Notes: a model not told the origin generated them from the sequence alone. 64,000 nucleotides of DNA from Flavobacterium sp. N1994 (GCF_025947145.1 NZ_CP109999.1:1116001-1180000); one strand, 5' to 3'. Shown: positions 19,073 to 27,494, numbered from the stretch's first letter. Program-made: numbers and translations.

Positions 19073-21319
19073 TTATTTTCGATACAAATCCATTAAAACT
19101 TTTTCTGGAGTATACGGTGCATTAACCACCAAATCAGCATTTGGATTGAAGGCTTTTACTGCATTTCGTATCGCAAAGTAAGCTCCAATACCATACATCA
19201 AGGGTGGTTCGCCTACTGCTTTTGATTTTTTGATGGCTAATTCGTGGCCTTCGGTTTCAAGATGTTGTATGTTGATTTGCTTTGGTACCGAATAAATATC
19301 AGGCACTTTATAAGTCGATAAGGCATTAGATAGTAATCTTCCTTGATCGTTATAGACAATTTCTTCTAACGTCATCCAGCCAATACCTTGTACTAATCCG
19401 CCTTCTATTTGACCGTTATCAATCGTTGGATTCATACTTTTCCCGAAGTCATGAACAATATTGATACTATCAAATTCGTAGGTTCCTTTAAGGCAATCGA
19501 CAGTTACTTCGTGAATGGAAGTCCCGTAGACATGATAGGCAAACGGATGTCCTTTTTCTTTGGTTTTATCATAATGAATGGTAGGCGTGACATAATGAGC
19601 GTTTTCAGAAAGAGCGACACGTTGGGTGAAGGCTTTCAGAATTAAATCCTTCCAACTCATTTCCGTTTTGCTTTCATTAGCAAAAACCATTTCGTCTTTG
19701 AGCTCGATGATTTGATCGGTGTATTCTTTTTGAGCTACTGCTTTTAATCGTTCCAATAAATTGTTGCAAGCCATTTGTAGCGCTTTACCGTTTAGGTCGG
19801 CTCCAGCACTCGCGGCAGTTGGAGATGTATTGGCAACGCGTAAGGTGTTAGTAGATTCTATGCGGACTTTATCAGCGTTGATTCCGAAAGTCTGGACTAC
19901 AATTTGTAGCATTTTGGTATTAACCCCTTGCCCCATTTCTACTGCACCCGTACTGACCACAACACTTCCATCGTGATAGATATGTACCAATGCTCTAGCG
20001 TGATTCATCATAGTATTGGTAAACGAAATTCCGAAACAAATCGGCTGAATCGCTAATCCTTTTTTGAATCGGGTATTGGATTTATTAAAGGCTTCTACCC
20101 TATTTTTTTGACCTTCATAATCATAGTTTTTCATGCAGGTTTCCCAGGCATTAGTAGCTTCTACTTGTTGTAAAATCTGTCCATACGATAACTCGTCACC
20201 ATCCTTAACCAAGTTGGCTTTCTGAATCACAGCCGGACTAACTCCCAAAGACTCCGCTGCTTTTACAATAGCCGCTTCAATAGCAAACTTTCCTTGAGGT
20301 CCGCCAAATCCACGAAAAGCAGTATTGGGTGGCAAGTTGGTTTTACAACTGTAAGCTTTCGCAATCACATTCGGAACAAAATACGAATTGGTGGAATGGA
20401 ATAAGGTTCTTTCCATAACTGCTGGAGACAAATCGGCTGCAGCTCCAGCGTTTTGGAAATGCGTTACTTCGTAGGCAATGATTTTATAGTTTTTATCCAA
20501 ACCAATTTTAAAATCGGCAGAATACGGATGGCGTTTTCCTGTCATGCGCATATCGTCCATTCGGTGCATTGACATTTTTACCGGCTTATGCAGAATCTGG
20601 CAAGCTAAAGCTACCATTACTGCCCAAGGTGTCGCTTGGTCTTCTTTTCCACCAAAACCTCCGCCTAGTCGAACCGTATCGATTTCAACTTTGTGCATCG
20701 GGATTCCCAAAACCTGAGCCACCATTCTTTGAACGGCTGTTGGTCCTTGAGTTGAGGAAGATATGATAATGCTTCCGTCTTCTTTGGGTCGAGCGTAAGC
20801 ACCTTGCGTTTCTATATATAAATGTTCTTGACCGTTGACATCGCTTCGGCCTTCAAAAATATGATCGCATTGAGACCAAGCGGATTCAGTATCTCCTAAT
20901 TTAAATTGTCTTGGTGGTACGATTAATTTCCCTTTGGCTTGTGCTTCCCGTGGGTCAACAATGACTGGAAGTTCTTCGAATTCAACCTTAATCAATTTAG
21001 CTGCTTGTCGGCAATGATGTTCAGTAGATCCAACAATTAATGCAATTACTTGTCCACGAAAGTGCACCTCATCTTCGGCAAATAAAGGTTCGTCTGGAAT
21101 AATACCTCCTATTTGGTTTAAACCGGTGACATCTTTGGCGGTTAGAATAGAAACGATTCCTTTGTGATTTAAAGCCGCTTCAAAATCAATGCTCTTAATC
21201 TTAGCATGAGCCACGGTTGAATCGAACGGAAGTGCATATAAAGTTCCGTTTACTTCCTGAATATCATCAAGGTAAATGGATTTTCCTTTTACGTGATTGT
21301 GTGCGTCTATGTTTATCAT
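19073..21319 (-). CDS. xdhB: Xanthine dehydrogenase, molybdopterin-binding subunit
   Basis: Large catalytic subunit (748 aa) oxidising hypoxanthine and xanthine to urate at a molybdenum cofactor. Conserved motifs include GGGFGGKEDQ, NTAFRGFGGPQ (the substrate-site arginine region), VEMGQGVNTKM, TSPTAASAGADLNGKA and, near the C-terminus, KAVGEPPLMYG with the catalytic-type glutamate. The length fits the separate large subunit of bacterial two-subunit enzymes. It overlaps xdhA by 4 nt (21316-21319), so the two are translationally coupled, in the order guaD-xdhA-xdhB. Cofactor loading would need XdhC, encoded at the window's left edge. Confidence 0.93.
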   Translation of the reverse strand: MINIDAHNHVKGKSIYLDDIQEVNGTLYALPFDSTVAHAKIKSIDFEAALNHKGIVSILTAKDVTGLNQIGGIIPDEPLFAEDEVHFRGQVIALIVGSTEHHCRQAAKLIKVEFEELPVIVDPREAQAKGKLIVPPRQFKLGDTESAWSQCDHIFEGRSDVNGQEHLYIETQGAYARPKEDGSIIISSSTQGPTAVQRMVAQVLGIPMHKVEIDTVRLGGGFGGKEDQATPWAVMVALACQILHKPVKMSMHRMDDMRMTGKRHPYSADFKIGLDKNYKIIAYEVTHFQNAGAAADLSPAVMERTLFHSTNSYFVPNVIAKAYSCKTNLPPNTAFRGFGGPQGKFAIEAAIVKAAESLGVSPAVIQKANLVKDGDELSYGQILQQVEATNAWETCMKNYDYEGQKNRVEAFNKSNTRFKKGLAIQPICFGISFTNTMMNHARALVHIYHDGSVVVSTGAVEMGQGVNTKMLQIVVQTFGINADKVRIESTNTLRVANTSPTAASAGADLNGKALQMACNNLLERLKAVAQKEYTDQIIELKDEMVFANESKTEMSWKDLILKAFTQRVALSENAHYVTPTIHYDKTKEKGHPFAYHVYGTSIHEVTVDCLKGTYEFDSINIVHDFGKSMNPTIDNGQIEGGLVQGIGWMTLEEIVYNDQGRLLSNALSTYKVPDIYSVPKQINIQHLETEGHELAIKKSKAVGEPPLMYGIGAYFAIRNAVKAFNPNADLVVNAPYTPEKVLMDLYRK

Positions 21320-22719
21320 ATCAGGTCGTCCATTTTAATGGTTTCAGGAAAAAGTGTGATGAAATGACTGAAGAACAATTGGCGTCCCAATAATCTTTTG
21401 TAGGCTTCCGTACCACGCGCGTCGCTTATTGGTGATAATTCGGTTTGGAGTACCTGCTCCGCTTCTTTTATAACTGAAACTGTGATAGTTTTGTTTGCCA
21501 AAAATTCACTGGTCTTCGCTAAATATTTCGGAATTGGTCCTACTCCACCCATAGAAACATGAGCTTCGGTAATACTATTTTCAAAACTGGATACTGTGAT
21601 GGCCGAATTCACGCTGGCAATATCCAAATATTGTCTTTTACAGACTTTTTCGAAGTTGAATTTCGTTCCGTTAGTTGGTAATTTAAAAGCGATTTCACTG
21701 ATGATTTCGTCTGCTTTCTTATCTAAAGTTTTGTAGCCTAGATAGAAATCTTTCAGCATCACCTTTCTGGTTTCATTAGCTTTATTGGTCAATGTTAATT
21801 GCGCTTTCATCGCTAAAAGAATAATCGTAAAGTCCCCAATTGGTGAACCGTTAGCAATATTTCCAGCAATGGTAGCAATGTTTCTAATGGGTGTCGATGA
21901 CAATAATTTGAGGTAATGATACCAATTTGGAATAGCATCCAATAAGGTTTTATTCTCTATTAAATCGGTGACAGTTACTGATGATTTTAAAACGCAGGTA
22001 TTTCCGTAGAAAGAAATTCCGTTAAGATGCTCTTTATCGAATAAATAATCCAAATCGACATTGTGCAATTCGTCATGCTTTTGAACATACAAATCAGTTC
22101 CTCCACCTATTGGTATTTGCCCATTCGACTTATATTCATTGGTTTGAATCGTCTTTATTCTCTCTTCAATATTCAAAAAATAATCAGGCACAAACTCATT
22201 GGCAACTAACCATGCCATTGGATTTTCTTGGTCTTTGGATTTTAGTTTCTCAGCTAGTTTTGCCGAAGCTCTTTCGATGGTTTTATAACCTGTGCATCTA
22301 CAGATGTTTCCATCGATAGCACTGATGGCACTTTCTAAAGTTGATTCACCACAAGTCAAAGCATAACCACACATCGAATTGACAAAACCTGGTGTACAGA
22401 AACCGCATTGTGTCCCGGAGCAATCCACCATAGCTTGTTGAGCTTGGTTTAGCTTGTCAGGGAGATTCAACCCTTCTACAGTAACGACATGTTTCCCGTG
22501 AACATTTGGCAATGGAGTTAAGCAGGAAGTGGCGCTCATGTATTCAAGTTTTCCTTCTTTCATTGTCCCGATTAAAACAGTACAAGCTCCGCAATCCCCT
22601 TCACGACAACCGATTTTTGTACCGCGTAAGTTTTCCTCATAACGAACAAAATCCAGCAGAGTAGTACTTGCTGGCTTGTCGGTTTTGATGAGTTGGTTAT
22701 TTAATATAAATTGAATCAT
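21316..22719 (-). CDS. xdhA: Xanthine dehydrogenase small subunit (2Fe-2S and FAD domains)
   Basis: Electron-transfer subunit (467 aa). Residues 1-80 are a plant-type 2Fe-2S domain (GCREGDCGACTV with C38, C43, C46, then C66). Residues 80-160 are the second 2Fe-2S domain (QCGFCTPGF with C105 and C108, then NICRCTGY with C140 and C142). From about residue 180 a FAD-binding domain starts, with PIGGGTDLYVQKHDEL and TIAGNIANGSPIGD, and a C-terminal CO-dehydrogenase-flavoprotein-like domain follows. All eight cluster cysteines are present. It lies between guaD (16 nt away) and xdhB (4-nt overlap). Confidence 0.93.
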   Translation of the reverse strand: MIQFILNNQLIKTDKPASTTLLDFVRYEENLRGTKIGCREGDCGACTVLIGTMKEGKLEYMSATSCLTPLPNVHGKHVVTVEGLNLPDKLNQAQQAMVDCSGTQCGFCTPGFVNSMCGYALTCGESTLESAISAIDGNICRCTGYKTIERASAKLAEKLKSKDQENPMAWLVANEFVPDYFLNIEERIKTIQTNEYKSNGQIPIGGGTDLYVQKHDELHNVDLDYLFDKEHLNGISFYGNTCVLKSSVTVTDLIENKTLLDAIPNWYHYLKLLSSTPIRNIATIAGNIANGSPIGDFTIILLAMKAQLTLTNKANETRKVMLKDFYLGYKTLDKKADEIISEIAFKLPTNGTKFNFEKVCKRQYLDIASVNSAITVSSFENSITEAHVSMGGVGPIPKYLAKTSEFLANKTITVSVIKEAEQVLQTELSPISDARGTEAYKRLLGRQLFFSHFITLFPETIKMDDLI

Positions 22720-22735
22720 AAAGATTTTTTAGCAA

Positions 22736-23215
22736 TCAATATTCTATTTTATTGATGTTCTCTGACCATAGTTTGAAAGCTTCTAATGCTTCTTCATTCA
22801 TCATTTGAATGGTTTCTAATTTTCTATTTTGATAAGGTAATTCTAATTCCTCATAAATGAATTGGTCATCGAAGTTGATATCAGCAGCATCTTTTTTGGT
22901 ATTGGCAAAATACATTCTGTCTGGTCTCGCCCAATAAATAGCTCCTAAACACATAGGACAAGGTTCGCAACTGGTATATATTTCACAACCGTCTAATTGG
23001 AAGCTTCCTAATGCTGCACAAGCATTTCTTATCGCTACCACTTCGGCATGGGCTGTTGGGTCATTGGTTGATGTTACACTATTGGCTCCGTGTGCGATGA
23101 TTTTTCCATCTTTAACGATAACTGCACCAAATGGTCCGCCTTTCCCTGATTTTACATTTTCTATAGAAAGCTGAATCGCTTCCGTCATAAATTCACTTTG
23201 TTTTGTTGAGCACAT
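22736..23215 (-). CDS. guaD: Guanine deaminase, cytidine-deaminase-like type
   Basis: Hydrolytic deamination of guanine to xanthine, the substrate of the next two gene products. The 159-residue length and motifs fit the Bacillus GuaD type, not the large amidohydrolase type: GPFGAVIVKDG, the zinc and proton-shuttle motif TAHAEV (H56, E58) and CEPCPMC (zinc cysteines C86, C89). Nucleoside deaminases and tRNA adenosine deaminases share these motifs, so the exact substrate rests partly on context, which is strong. First gene of the minus-strand unit; a promoter-like sequence lies about 45-70 nt upstream. Confidence 0.88.
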   Translation of the reverse strand: MCSTKQSEFMTEAIQLSIENVKSGKGGPFGAVIVKDGKIIAHGANSVTSTNDPTAHAEVVAIRNACAALGSFQLDGCEIYTSCEPCPMCLGAIYWARPDRMYFANTKKDAADINFDDQFIYEELELPYQNRKLETIQMMNEEALEAFKLWSENINKIEY

Positions 23216-23258
23216 ATTTTTATTCTACTATTTTATCTTTTCAAAATTTTGAAGCCAA

Positions 23259-23286
23259 TAAAGATACGAATAGAAATGGTTTACAA
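23259..23286 (-). promoter_or_regulatory. Candidate promoter of guaD-xdhA-xdhB
   Basis: Minus strand: TTG (23284-23286), 17-nt spacer, TATCTTTA (23259-23266), one mismatch to TAnnTTTG. It lies 43 nt upstream of the guaD start. Confidence 0.4.
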
Positions 23287-23334
23287 AAAAGTTTTTTTGA
23301 AAACAGGATTTGGGAAAGCTTGATTTTATACCAT

Positions 23335-23365
23335 AAAAAAAAGGAAAACTTTCGTTTTCCTTTTT
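23335..23365 (-). terminator. Terminator of the tRNA-Thr transcript
   Basis: Stem ggaaaac / gttttcc (23343-23349 and 23354-23360) with loop tttc. An A-run at 23335-23342 (U-run on the minus transcript) lies beyond it, immediately 3' of the tRNA. The T-run on the other side lets it also work in the opposite direction. Confidence 0.8.
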
Positions 23366-23442
23366 TGGAGCCGGCGGAGGGACTCGAACCCACGACCTGC
23401 TGATTACAAATCAGCTGCTCTAGCCAACTGAGCTACGCTGGC
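23366..23442 (-). tRNA. tRNA-Thr (anticodon TGT), CCA encoded
   Basis: The minus strand folds as a cloverleaf: acceptor GCCAGCG with CGCCGGC, D arm GCTC...GAGC, anticodon stem GCTGA/TCAGC around loop TTTGTAA (anticodon TGT, reads ACA), T arm with TTCGAGT, discriminator T, and CCA in the DNA (23366-23368). The acceptor stem has one A-C mismatch at pair 4-69. A perfect consensus promoter lies just upstream and a hairpin terminator just downstream, so it appears to be transcribed alone. Confidence 0.95.
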
Positions 23443-23457
23443 GGCGTAATTGTTCTG

Positions 23458-23487
23458 CAAATATAGAAGTGAAAATTAATTCTCCAA
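23458..23487 (-). promoter_or_regulatory. Promoter of tRNA-Thr
   Basis: Minus strand: TTG (23485-23487), 19-nt spacer, TATATTTG (23458-23465). Exact match to the Bacteroidota consensus; the -7 box ends 15 nt before the mature tRNA. Confidence 0.8.
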
Positions 23488-23520
23488 AATATTTGTGAAC
23501 TTTTTTCTGAAATTATTTTA

Positions 23521-23787
23521 TTAAAGTGCGTTGATTTTTTCAACCAATTGATTAGCAGTTTGTTCTAAATCGGCATTGATTTGTTTGAAATGCGCTTTTT
23601 TATTTTCAACATTTTTAGCATTAACTTTAGCTATCAAACCGTCAAAAGAAGCGATAGCTTCATCAATAAGAGCATTTGTTTTATCAGATGGTTTTCCTGA
23701 AGTTGTCATTTCATAGATGTAAACTGCTTCAATAATATCACCTAATACGAAGTTAATATCTTTCTTTAAATTTTTAACACTTGGCAT
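23521..23787 (-). CDS. Small conserved-looking helical protein, unknown function
   Basis: 88 residues, MPSVKNLKKDINFVLGDI at the start, then a charged, probably all-helical chain rich in Asn, Lys, Glu and Ala (AFLD-type packing, no cysteine except none, no signal peptide, no membrane segment). I do not recognise a named family. It looks like a real gene because it has a near-perfect promoter (23813-23842), normal composition and its own ATG. It sits between manA and tRNA-Thr on the same strand but would be transcribed separately from its own promoter. Confidence 0.75.
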   Translation of the reverse strand: MPSVKNLKKDINFVLGDIIEAVYIYEMTTSGKPSDKTNALIDEAIASFDGLIAKVNAKNVENKKAHFKQINADLEQTANQLVEKINAL

Positions 23788-23812
23788 TTTCTTTTATTTT
23801 TAAAATTTGGTG

Positions 23813-23842
23813 CAAAATTACATTAAATCTTTAGAACTCCAA
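23813..23842 (-). promoter_or_regulatory. Promoter of the 88-residue protein gene
   Basis: Minus strand: TTG (23840-23842), 19-nt spacer, TAATTTTG (23813-23820), an exact consensus match. The -33 element directly abuts the manA stop codon (23843). Confidence 0.75.
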
Positions 23843-24805
23843 CTACGAAATATAAATTTCTAAGATAGTAGCTAATCCAGAAAGCTCAAAATCAGTTAAA
23901 GAGGCTGGAATTAAAACCGTATCTCCTTTTTGATAGTGGAAAATTTGAGCATCAACAGTTAATTTAAAGCTTCCATCCACACACATATAAACTGTAAAAG
24001 ATTGTTTGTTTTTTGTAACTGTTACCTTTCCGTCAAGCGGAATAACATTAGTCGTAAAATATTGGCAATTCACTACTTCATTGGAAACATTAGTCACTTT
24101 AGAGTAGGTTCGTTGCGCTTCAACTACATTATAATTCATAGCTTCTAAAGCCAAATCGATATGTAATTCCCGAGTATTTCCATTGGCATCTACTCTATCA
24201 AAATCATACACGCGATAAGTAATATCAGAGGTTTGTTGAATTTCTGCAATAACCGTTCCTGCTCCAATAGCGTGAATCGTTCCTGTGTTTAGCATAAAAG
24301 CATCTCCTTGTTTTACTTTTTTTGTGTCGAGAAGGCTCAATACAGTTTTATTGTTAAGATTTTGAATGAATTCCTCTGGGGATGATTTTTCTTTGAAACC
24401 TACAATTAATTTAGCATCAGCATCAGCTTGCATTACATACCACATTTCAGTTTTACCAAACGAATTGTGATGTTTTTTGGCTAATTCATCATTAGGATGC
24501 ACTTGAATGGATAAATCTTCTCGAGCATCAAGATATTTAAATAACAATGGAAATTGTTTCCCGAATTGGGCATAAACTTTAGTTCCCAAAACAGCTTCAG
24601 GATAATCAGTAAGTATATCATTAAGAGATTTTCCTTTGCATGCTCCATTGGCAATAACACTAACATCATTTTGAACAGTAGAAATTTCCCAGCTTTCACC
24701 AGTAATATCAGAAGTGATAGGTTTGTTGAGATAAGTCTTTAATTTGGTTCCACCCCAAATTCTTTCTTTTAAGATGGGTTCAAATTGTAAAGGATATAAT
24801 TTCAT
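23843..24805 (-). CDS. manA: Class I mannose-6-phosphate isomerase
   Basis: Interconverts fructose 6-phosphate and mannose 6-phosphate, feeding GDP-mannose and GDP-fucose synthesis and so surface glycans. 320 residues, the short bacterial cupin form. Motifs: FEPILKERIWGGTKL at the start, the zinc-site region SIQVHPND, KTEMWYV, and GTIHAIGAGTVIAEIQQTSD followed by YRVYDFDR. It lies 21 nt after bcp on the same strand and probably closes the idi-queD-bcp-manA unit. Confidence 0.9.
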   Translation of the reverse strand: MKLYPLQFEPILKERIWGGTKLKTYLNKPITSDITGESWEISTVQNDVSVIANGACKGKSLNDILTDYPEAVLGTKVYAQFGKQFPLLFKYLDAREDLSIQVHPNDELAKKHHNSFGKTEMWYVMQADADAKLIVGFKEKSSPEEFIQNLNNKTVLSLLDTKKVKQGDAFMLNTGTIHAIGAGTVIAEIQQTSDITYRVYDFDRVDANGNTRELHIDLALEAMNYNVVEAQRTYSKVTNVSNEVVNCQYFTTNVIPLDGKVTVTKNKQSFTVYMCVDGSFKLTVDAQIFHYQKGDTVLIPASLTDFELSGLATILEIYIS

Positions 24806-24826
24806 TGGGAATGATTTTCAGCAAAC

Positions 24827-25276
24827 TTACATTCTTTTCAGAATTTCGAGTGCTTTTTCGATATGAATTTTAGACGAAGTACTATCAAAAATTAACTGAA
24901 CAACACCATTTTTATCAATAACATAGGTGGCTCTTCCTGGAATTAACCCTAGAAAATCATTAGGAACGCCAAACTGTGTTCTTATTTTTTTGTCAAAATC
25001 AGAAAGTAAAATAAAAGGAAGCTTATATCGAGAAGCAAACTTTTGATGGGATGACAAACTATCACTACTAATACCAATAACTTCGGCTCCTAACGATTTG
25101 AAATCTTCATACTTATCCCGAAAAGTACAGGCTTGAATAGTGCAACCCGGCGTGTCATCTTTTGGATAAAAATAAATCACTATTGGTTTTCCTAAGTAAT
25201 CTTTTATCTCAAATGAATCTCCTTTACTATCTATCGAAGTAAATGAAGGGATTTTGTCTCCAATTTTAAGTGCCAT
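24827..25276 (-). CDS. bcp: Thioredoxin-dependent peroxiredoxin, BCP/PrxQ type
   Basis: Reduces hydrogen peroxide and organic hydroperoxides. 149 residues, cytosolic. The active site is YPKDDTPGCTIQACTFRD, with peroxidatic Cys45 and resolving Cys50 five residues apart, as in atypical 2-Cys PrxQ enzymes. Its start codon overlaps the end of the upstream pterin-synthase gene by 1 nt, so translation is likely coupled. Confidence 0.92.
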   Translation of the reverse strand: MALKIGDKIPSFTSIDSKGDSFEIKDYLGKPIVIYFYPKDDTPGCTIQACTFRDKYEDFKSLGAEVIGISSDSLSSHQKFASRYKLPFILLSDFDKKIRTQFGVPNDFLGLIPGRATYVIDKNGVVQLIFDSTSSKIHIEKALEILKRM

Positions 25277-25686
25277 TAGTTGCCTTTGTAGGTTACAAAA
25301 TTTCGGGGCGTTTCATATAAAACAACTTCCAACTCTTTATTGACATCAATATAGTTTCGAAGTTTTTGCCAAATAACGACCGCTATGTTTTCGGCAGTTG
25401 GATTTAAATCAGCAAATTCGGAAACATCTAGATTTAAATTTTTATGATCAAAAGCGTTTTCTATGTGTTCTTTGATTAAGTCGGATAGGATTTTCACATC
25501 TATAACAAAACCTGTTTCTTGGTCAATTTCTCCAGTTACCGAAACGATTAACTCGTAATTATGTCCGTGAAAATTGGGATTGTTGCACTTGCCAAAAACT
25601 TTGTCGTTTTGTTCCATCGACCAATCTTTGCGATACAAACGATGTGCTGCGTTAAAGTGTGCTTTTCTAGATACGGTTACTTTCAT
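25276..25686 (-). CDS. queD: 6-carboxy/6-pyruvoyl-tetrahydropterin synthase family protein
   Basis: 136-residue T-fold enzyme acting on dihydroneopterin triphosphate. Zinc histidines H15 (FNAAHRL), H40 and H42 (FHGHNYEL) are present, with a candidate catalytic Cys34 in FGKCNNPNFHGHNY. The CNNPN-x-HGHNY spacing is that of animal 6-pyruvoyl-tetrahydropterin synthase, not the CxxxHGH of E. coli QueD, so a role in a tetrahydropterin cofactor is possible besides queuosine synthesis. No other queuosine gene is visible nearby. It starts 2 nt after idi and overlaps bcp by 1 nt. Confidence 0.85.
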   Translation of the reverse strand: MKVTVSRKAHFNAAHRLYRKDWSMEQNDKVFGKCNNPNFHGHNYELIVSVTGEIDQETGFVIDVKILSDLIKEHIENAFDHKNLNLDVSEFADLNPTAENIAVVIWQKLRNYIDVNKELEVVLYETPRNFVTYKGN

Positions 25687-25688
25687 AA

Positions 25689-26216
25689 TTAAAGTTTATG
25701 GTCTTCAAGGTAATGATAAAATTCGTCGAATATGATTTTAAACCAAACGGTGTATATGTTAGGATTCTGAATCATGTCAGTTTTCACGTCTTCAATTTTC
25801 ATCCATTTCCAGCTTTCTACTTCTTCTTCGTTAATTATGGGTTCGTCATTATAGTACCCAATCATCACATGATCAAGTTCGTGTTCCGTCAAACCATTAT
25901 CGAATGGGGCTTTATAGATAAAATGAAATAACTCTTTGAGTTCAGTTTTGAAACCCATTTCTTCAAACAAACGGCGTGTTCCAGCTTGAATATTAGTTTC
26001 TCCTTTTCTTTGGTGACTGCAACAAGTATTGGTCCATAATAAAGGGGAATGGTATTTATGATGGGCTCGTTGTTGTAACATGATTTCATTGCTACTATTT
26101 AAAACAAAAACAGAAAAGGCGCGATGCAAAACCGCTTTTTCATGTGCTTCGAGTTTATTCATCAACCCAATGGGTTCATCTTGTTCGTTGACCAAGATTA
26201 CTTGTTCTTCTGTCAT
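25689..26216 (-). CDS. idi: Isopentenyl-diphosphate delta-isomerase, type I
   Basis: Nudix-fold enzyme interconverting IPP and DMAPP in isoprenoid synthesis. 175 residues from the ATG at 26216 (MTEEQVILVNEQDEPIG). The frame is open further upstream, but that part has no family similarity and lies across the promoter. Motifs: TNTCCSHQRKGE (catalytic Cys and Nudix start), RRLFEEMGF and EHELDHVMIG (catalytic Glu region). First gene of a tight unit with the pterin synthase, bcp and manA. Confidence 0.92.
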   Translation of the reverse strand: MTEEQVILVNEQDEPIGLMNKLEAHEKAVLHRAFSVFVLNSSNEIMLQQRAHHKYHSPLLWTNTCCSHQRKGETNIQAGTRRLFEEMGFKTELKELFHFIYKAPFDNGLTEHELDHVMIGYYNDEPIINEEEVESWKWMKIEDVKTDMIQNPNIYTVWFKIIFDEFYHYLEDHKL

Positions 26217-26233
26217 AGCTTTTATTAAACGCT

Positions 26234-26241
26234 CAAAAATA
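26234..26241 (-). promoter_or_regulatory. Candidate -7 box of the idi operon
   Basis: Minus strand TATTTTTG, exact TAnnTTTG match, 17 nt upstream of the chosen idi start. This placement supports the shorter start. No clear -33 TTG. Confidence 0.5.
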
Positions 26242-26348
26242 CGAAAAAAAATAAGCCTTCTGTAGTATCCATTTTGAACAACCGTTAAACTTTCCTTAAA
26301 TAGCGGTAATTTGTAATCTACTTGACATTTTGTCCCGTATATGTGGTG

Positions 26349-26356
26349 TAAATTTG
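26349..26356 (+). promoter_or_regulatory. Candidate -7 box of msrB/msrA
   Basis: TAAATTTG, an exact TAnnTTTG match 23 nt upstream of the ATG at 26380, with a TTTTG 16 nt further upstream. It supports starting at 26380 and not at the in-frame ATG at 26341. Confidence 0.55.
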
Positions 26357-26379
26357 TATCAGATTTAAAAACAAACACT

Positions 26380-27492
26380 ATGCGAAAATCCATTGTAAAC
26401 TATTTACTTTTGCTTCCGATGTTTATGTTAACAGCATGCGGACAAAACAATAAAACTCAAACTAAAACAACAAAAACCACTGCTATGGAAAATGTAATTT
26501 CTAAACCAAACAATCCTTATTATTCTAATACTGATACCAAAAAACTAAATGTATCTAATGCCGAATGGAAAAAAGTATTATCTCCTGATTTGTATGCTGT
26601 AGCTAGAGAAGCAGATACTGAAAGAGCTTTTACTGGAACCATGTGGAATTCAGAAACTAAAGGAACTTATTATTGTGCCGCTTGCGGATTGAGATTATTC
26701 AAATCGAACCAAAAATTTACTAGTAGTTGTGGATGGCCAAGTTTTTTTGAACAAGACAATAAAGAAAGTATTGTTTTTAAAAATGATAATTCTTTTGGGA
26801 TGCAACGTACAGAAGCCCTTTGTGGAAGATGCAATAGTCATTTAGGCCATTTGTTTGATGATGGTCCTGAGCCTACAGGAAAACGCTATTGTATGAATGC
26901 CATTTCTTTAGATTTTGTTCCAGATGGAATTGTATCTATTGAAAGTAAAGGAAATACCGAAACCATAGTCCTTGGTGGGGGTTGCTACTGGTGTGTTGAA
27001 GCCGTATACGAACAATTAGATGGTGTTCAAAAAGTAGTTTCTGGATTTTCTGGCGGTACTGTCGAAAATCCGAGTTATGAAGAAGTTTGCACTGGAAGCA
27101 CTGGCGCCGCTGAAGTAGTTCAAATTACTTATGATAAAACCAAAACGAATTTGGATGAAATCTTTCAAGTCTTTTTTACCGTTCATGATCCAACCACTTT
27201 GAATCGACAAGGTGCTGATGTGGGTACGCAATACCGTTCTGTGATTTTTTACAAAAACGAAGAACAAAAGAAAGCCGCTGAAAGTATCATCAACGAATTG
27301 AACTCAAAAAATGTTTATAGTAGCAAAATAGTTACTGTCGTTGAGCCGTTCAAAGCGTTTTATGCTGCAGCAGATTATCATCAAAACTATTATCAAAACA
27401 ATAAAAATCAGCCGTATTGCCAAATGGTGATTCAGCCGAAGTTAGAGAAATTTGAGAAAGTCTTTAAAGAGAGATTGAAAAAGAAACACTAA
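26380..27492 (+). CDS. msrB/msrA: Exported MsrB-MsrA methionine sulfoxide reductase fusion lipoprotein
   Basis: Repairs oxidised methionine. The 370-residue product starts with a lipoprotein signal (LLLPMFMLTACGQ, lipidated Cys20), so it acts outside the cytoplasm. MsrB occupies about residues 50-180: zinc cysteines in YYCAACG and CGRCNSH, CGWPSF, and catalytic Cys171 in RYCMNAISLDF. MsrA occupies about 193-355: GGGCYWCVEA with catalytic Cys202, then GYS-type strand SGFSGG, ADVGTQYRSVIFY and ADYHQNYY. The order B then A is the reverse of many MsrAB fusions. It is monocistronic, with its own promoter and terminator. Confidence 0.93.
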   Translation: MRKSIVNYLLLLPMFMLTACGQNNKTQTKTTKTTAMENVISKPNNPYYSNTDTKKLNVSNAEWKKVLSPDLYAVAREADTERAFTGTMWNSETKGTYYCAACGLRLFKSNQKFTSSCGWPSFFEQDNKESIVFKNDNSFGMQRTEALCGRCNSHLGHLFDDGPEPTGKRYCMNAISLDFVPDGIVSIESKGNTETIVLGGGCYWCVEAVYEQLDGVQKVVSGFSGGTVENPSYEEVCTGSTGAAEVVQITYDKTKTNLDEIFQVFFTVHDPTTLNRQGADVGTQYRSVIFYKNEEQKKAAESIINELNSKNVYSSKIVTVVEPFKAFYAAADYHQNYYQNNKNQPYCQMVIQPKLEKFEKVFKERLKKKH

Positions 27493-27494
27493 TA

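Noticed and set aside
26217..26393. Longer N-terminus for Idi
   Set aside because: It spans the -7 box at 26234-26241 and is not similar to Idi proteins.
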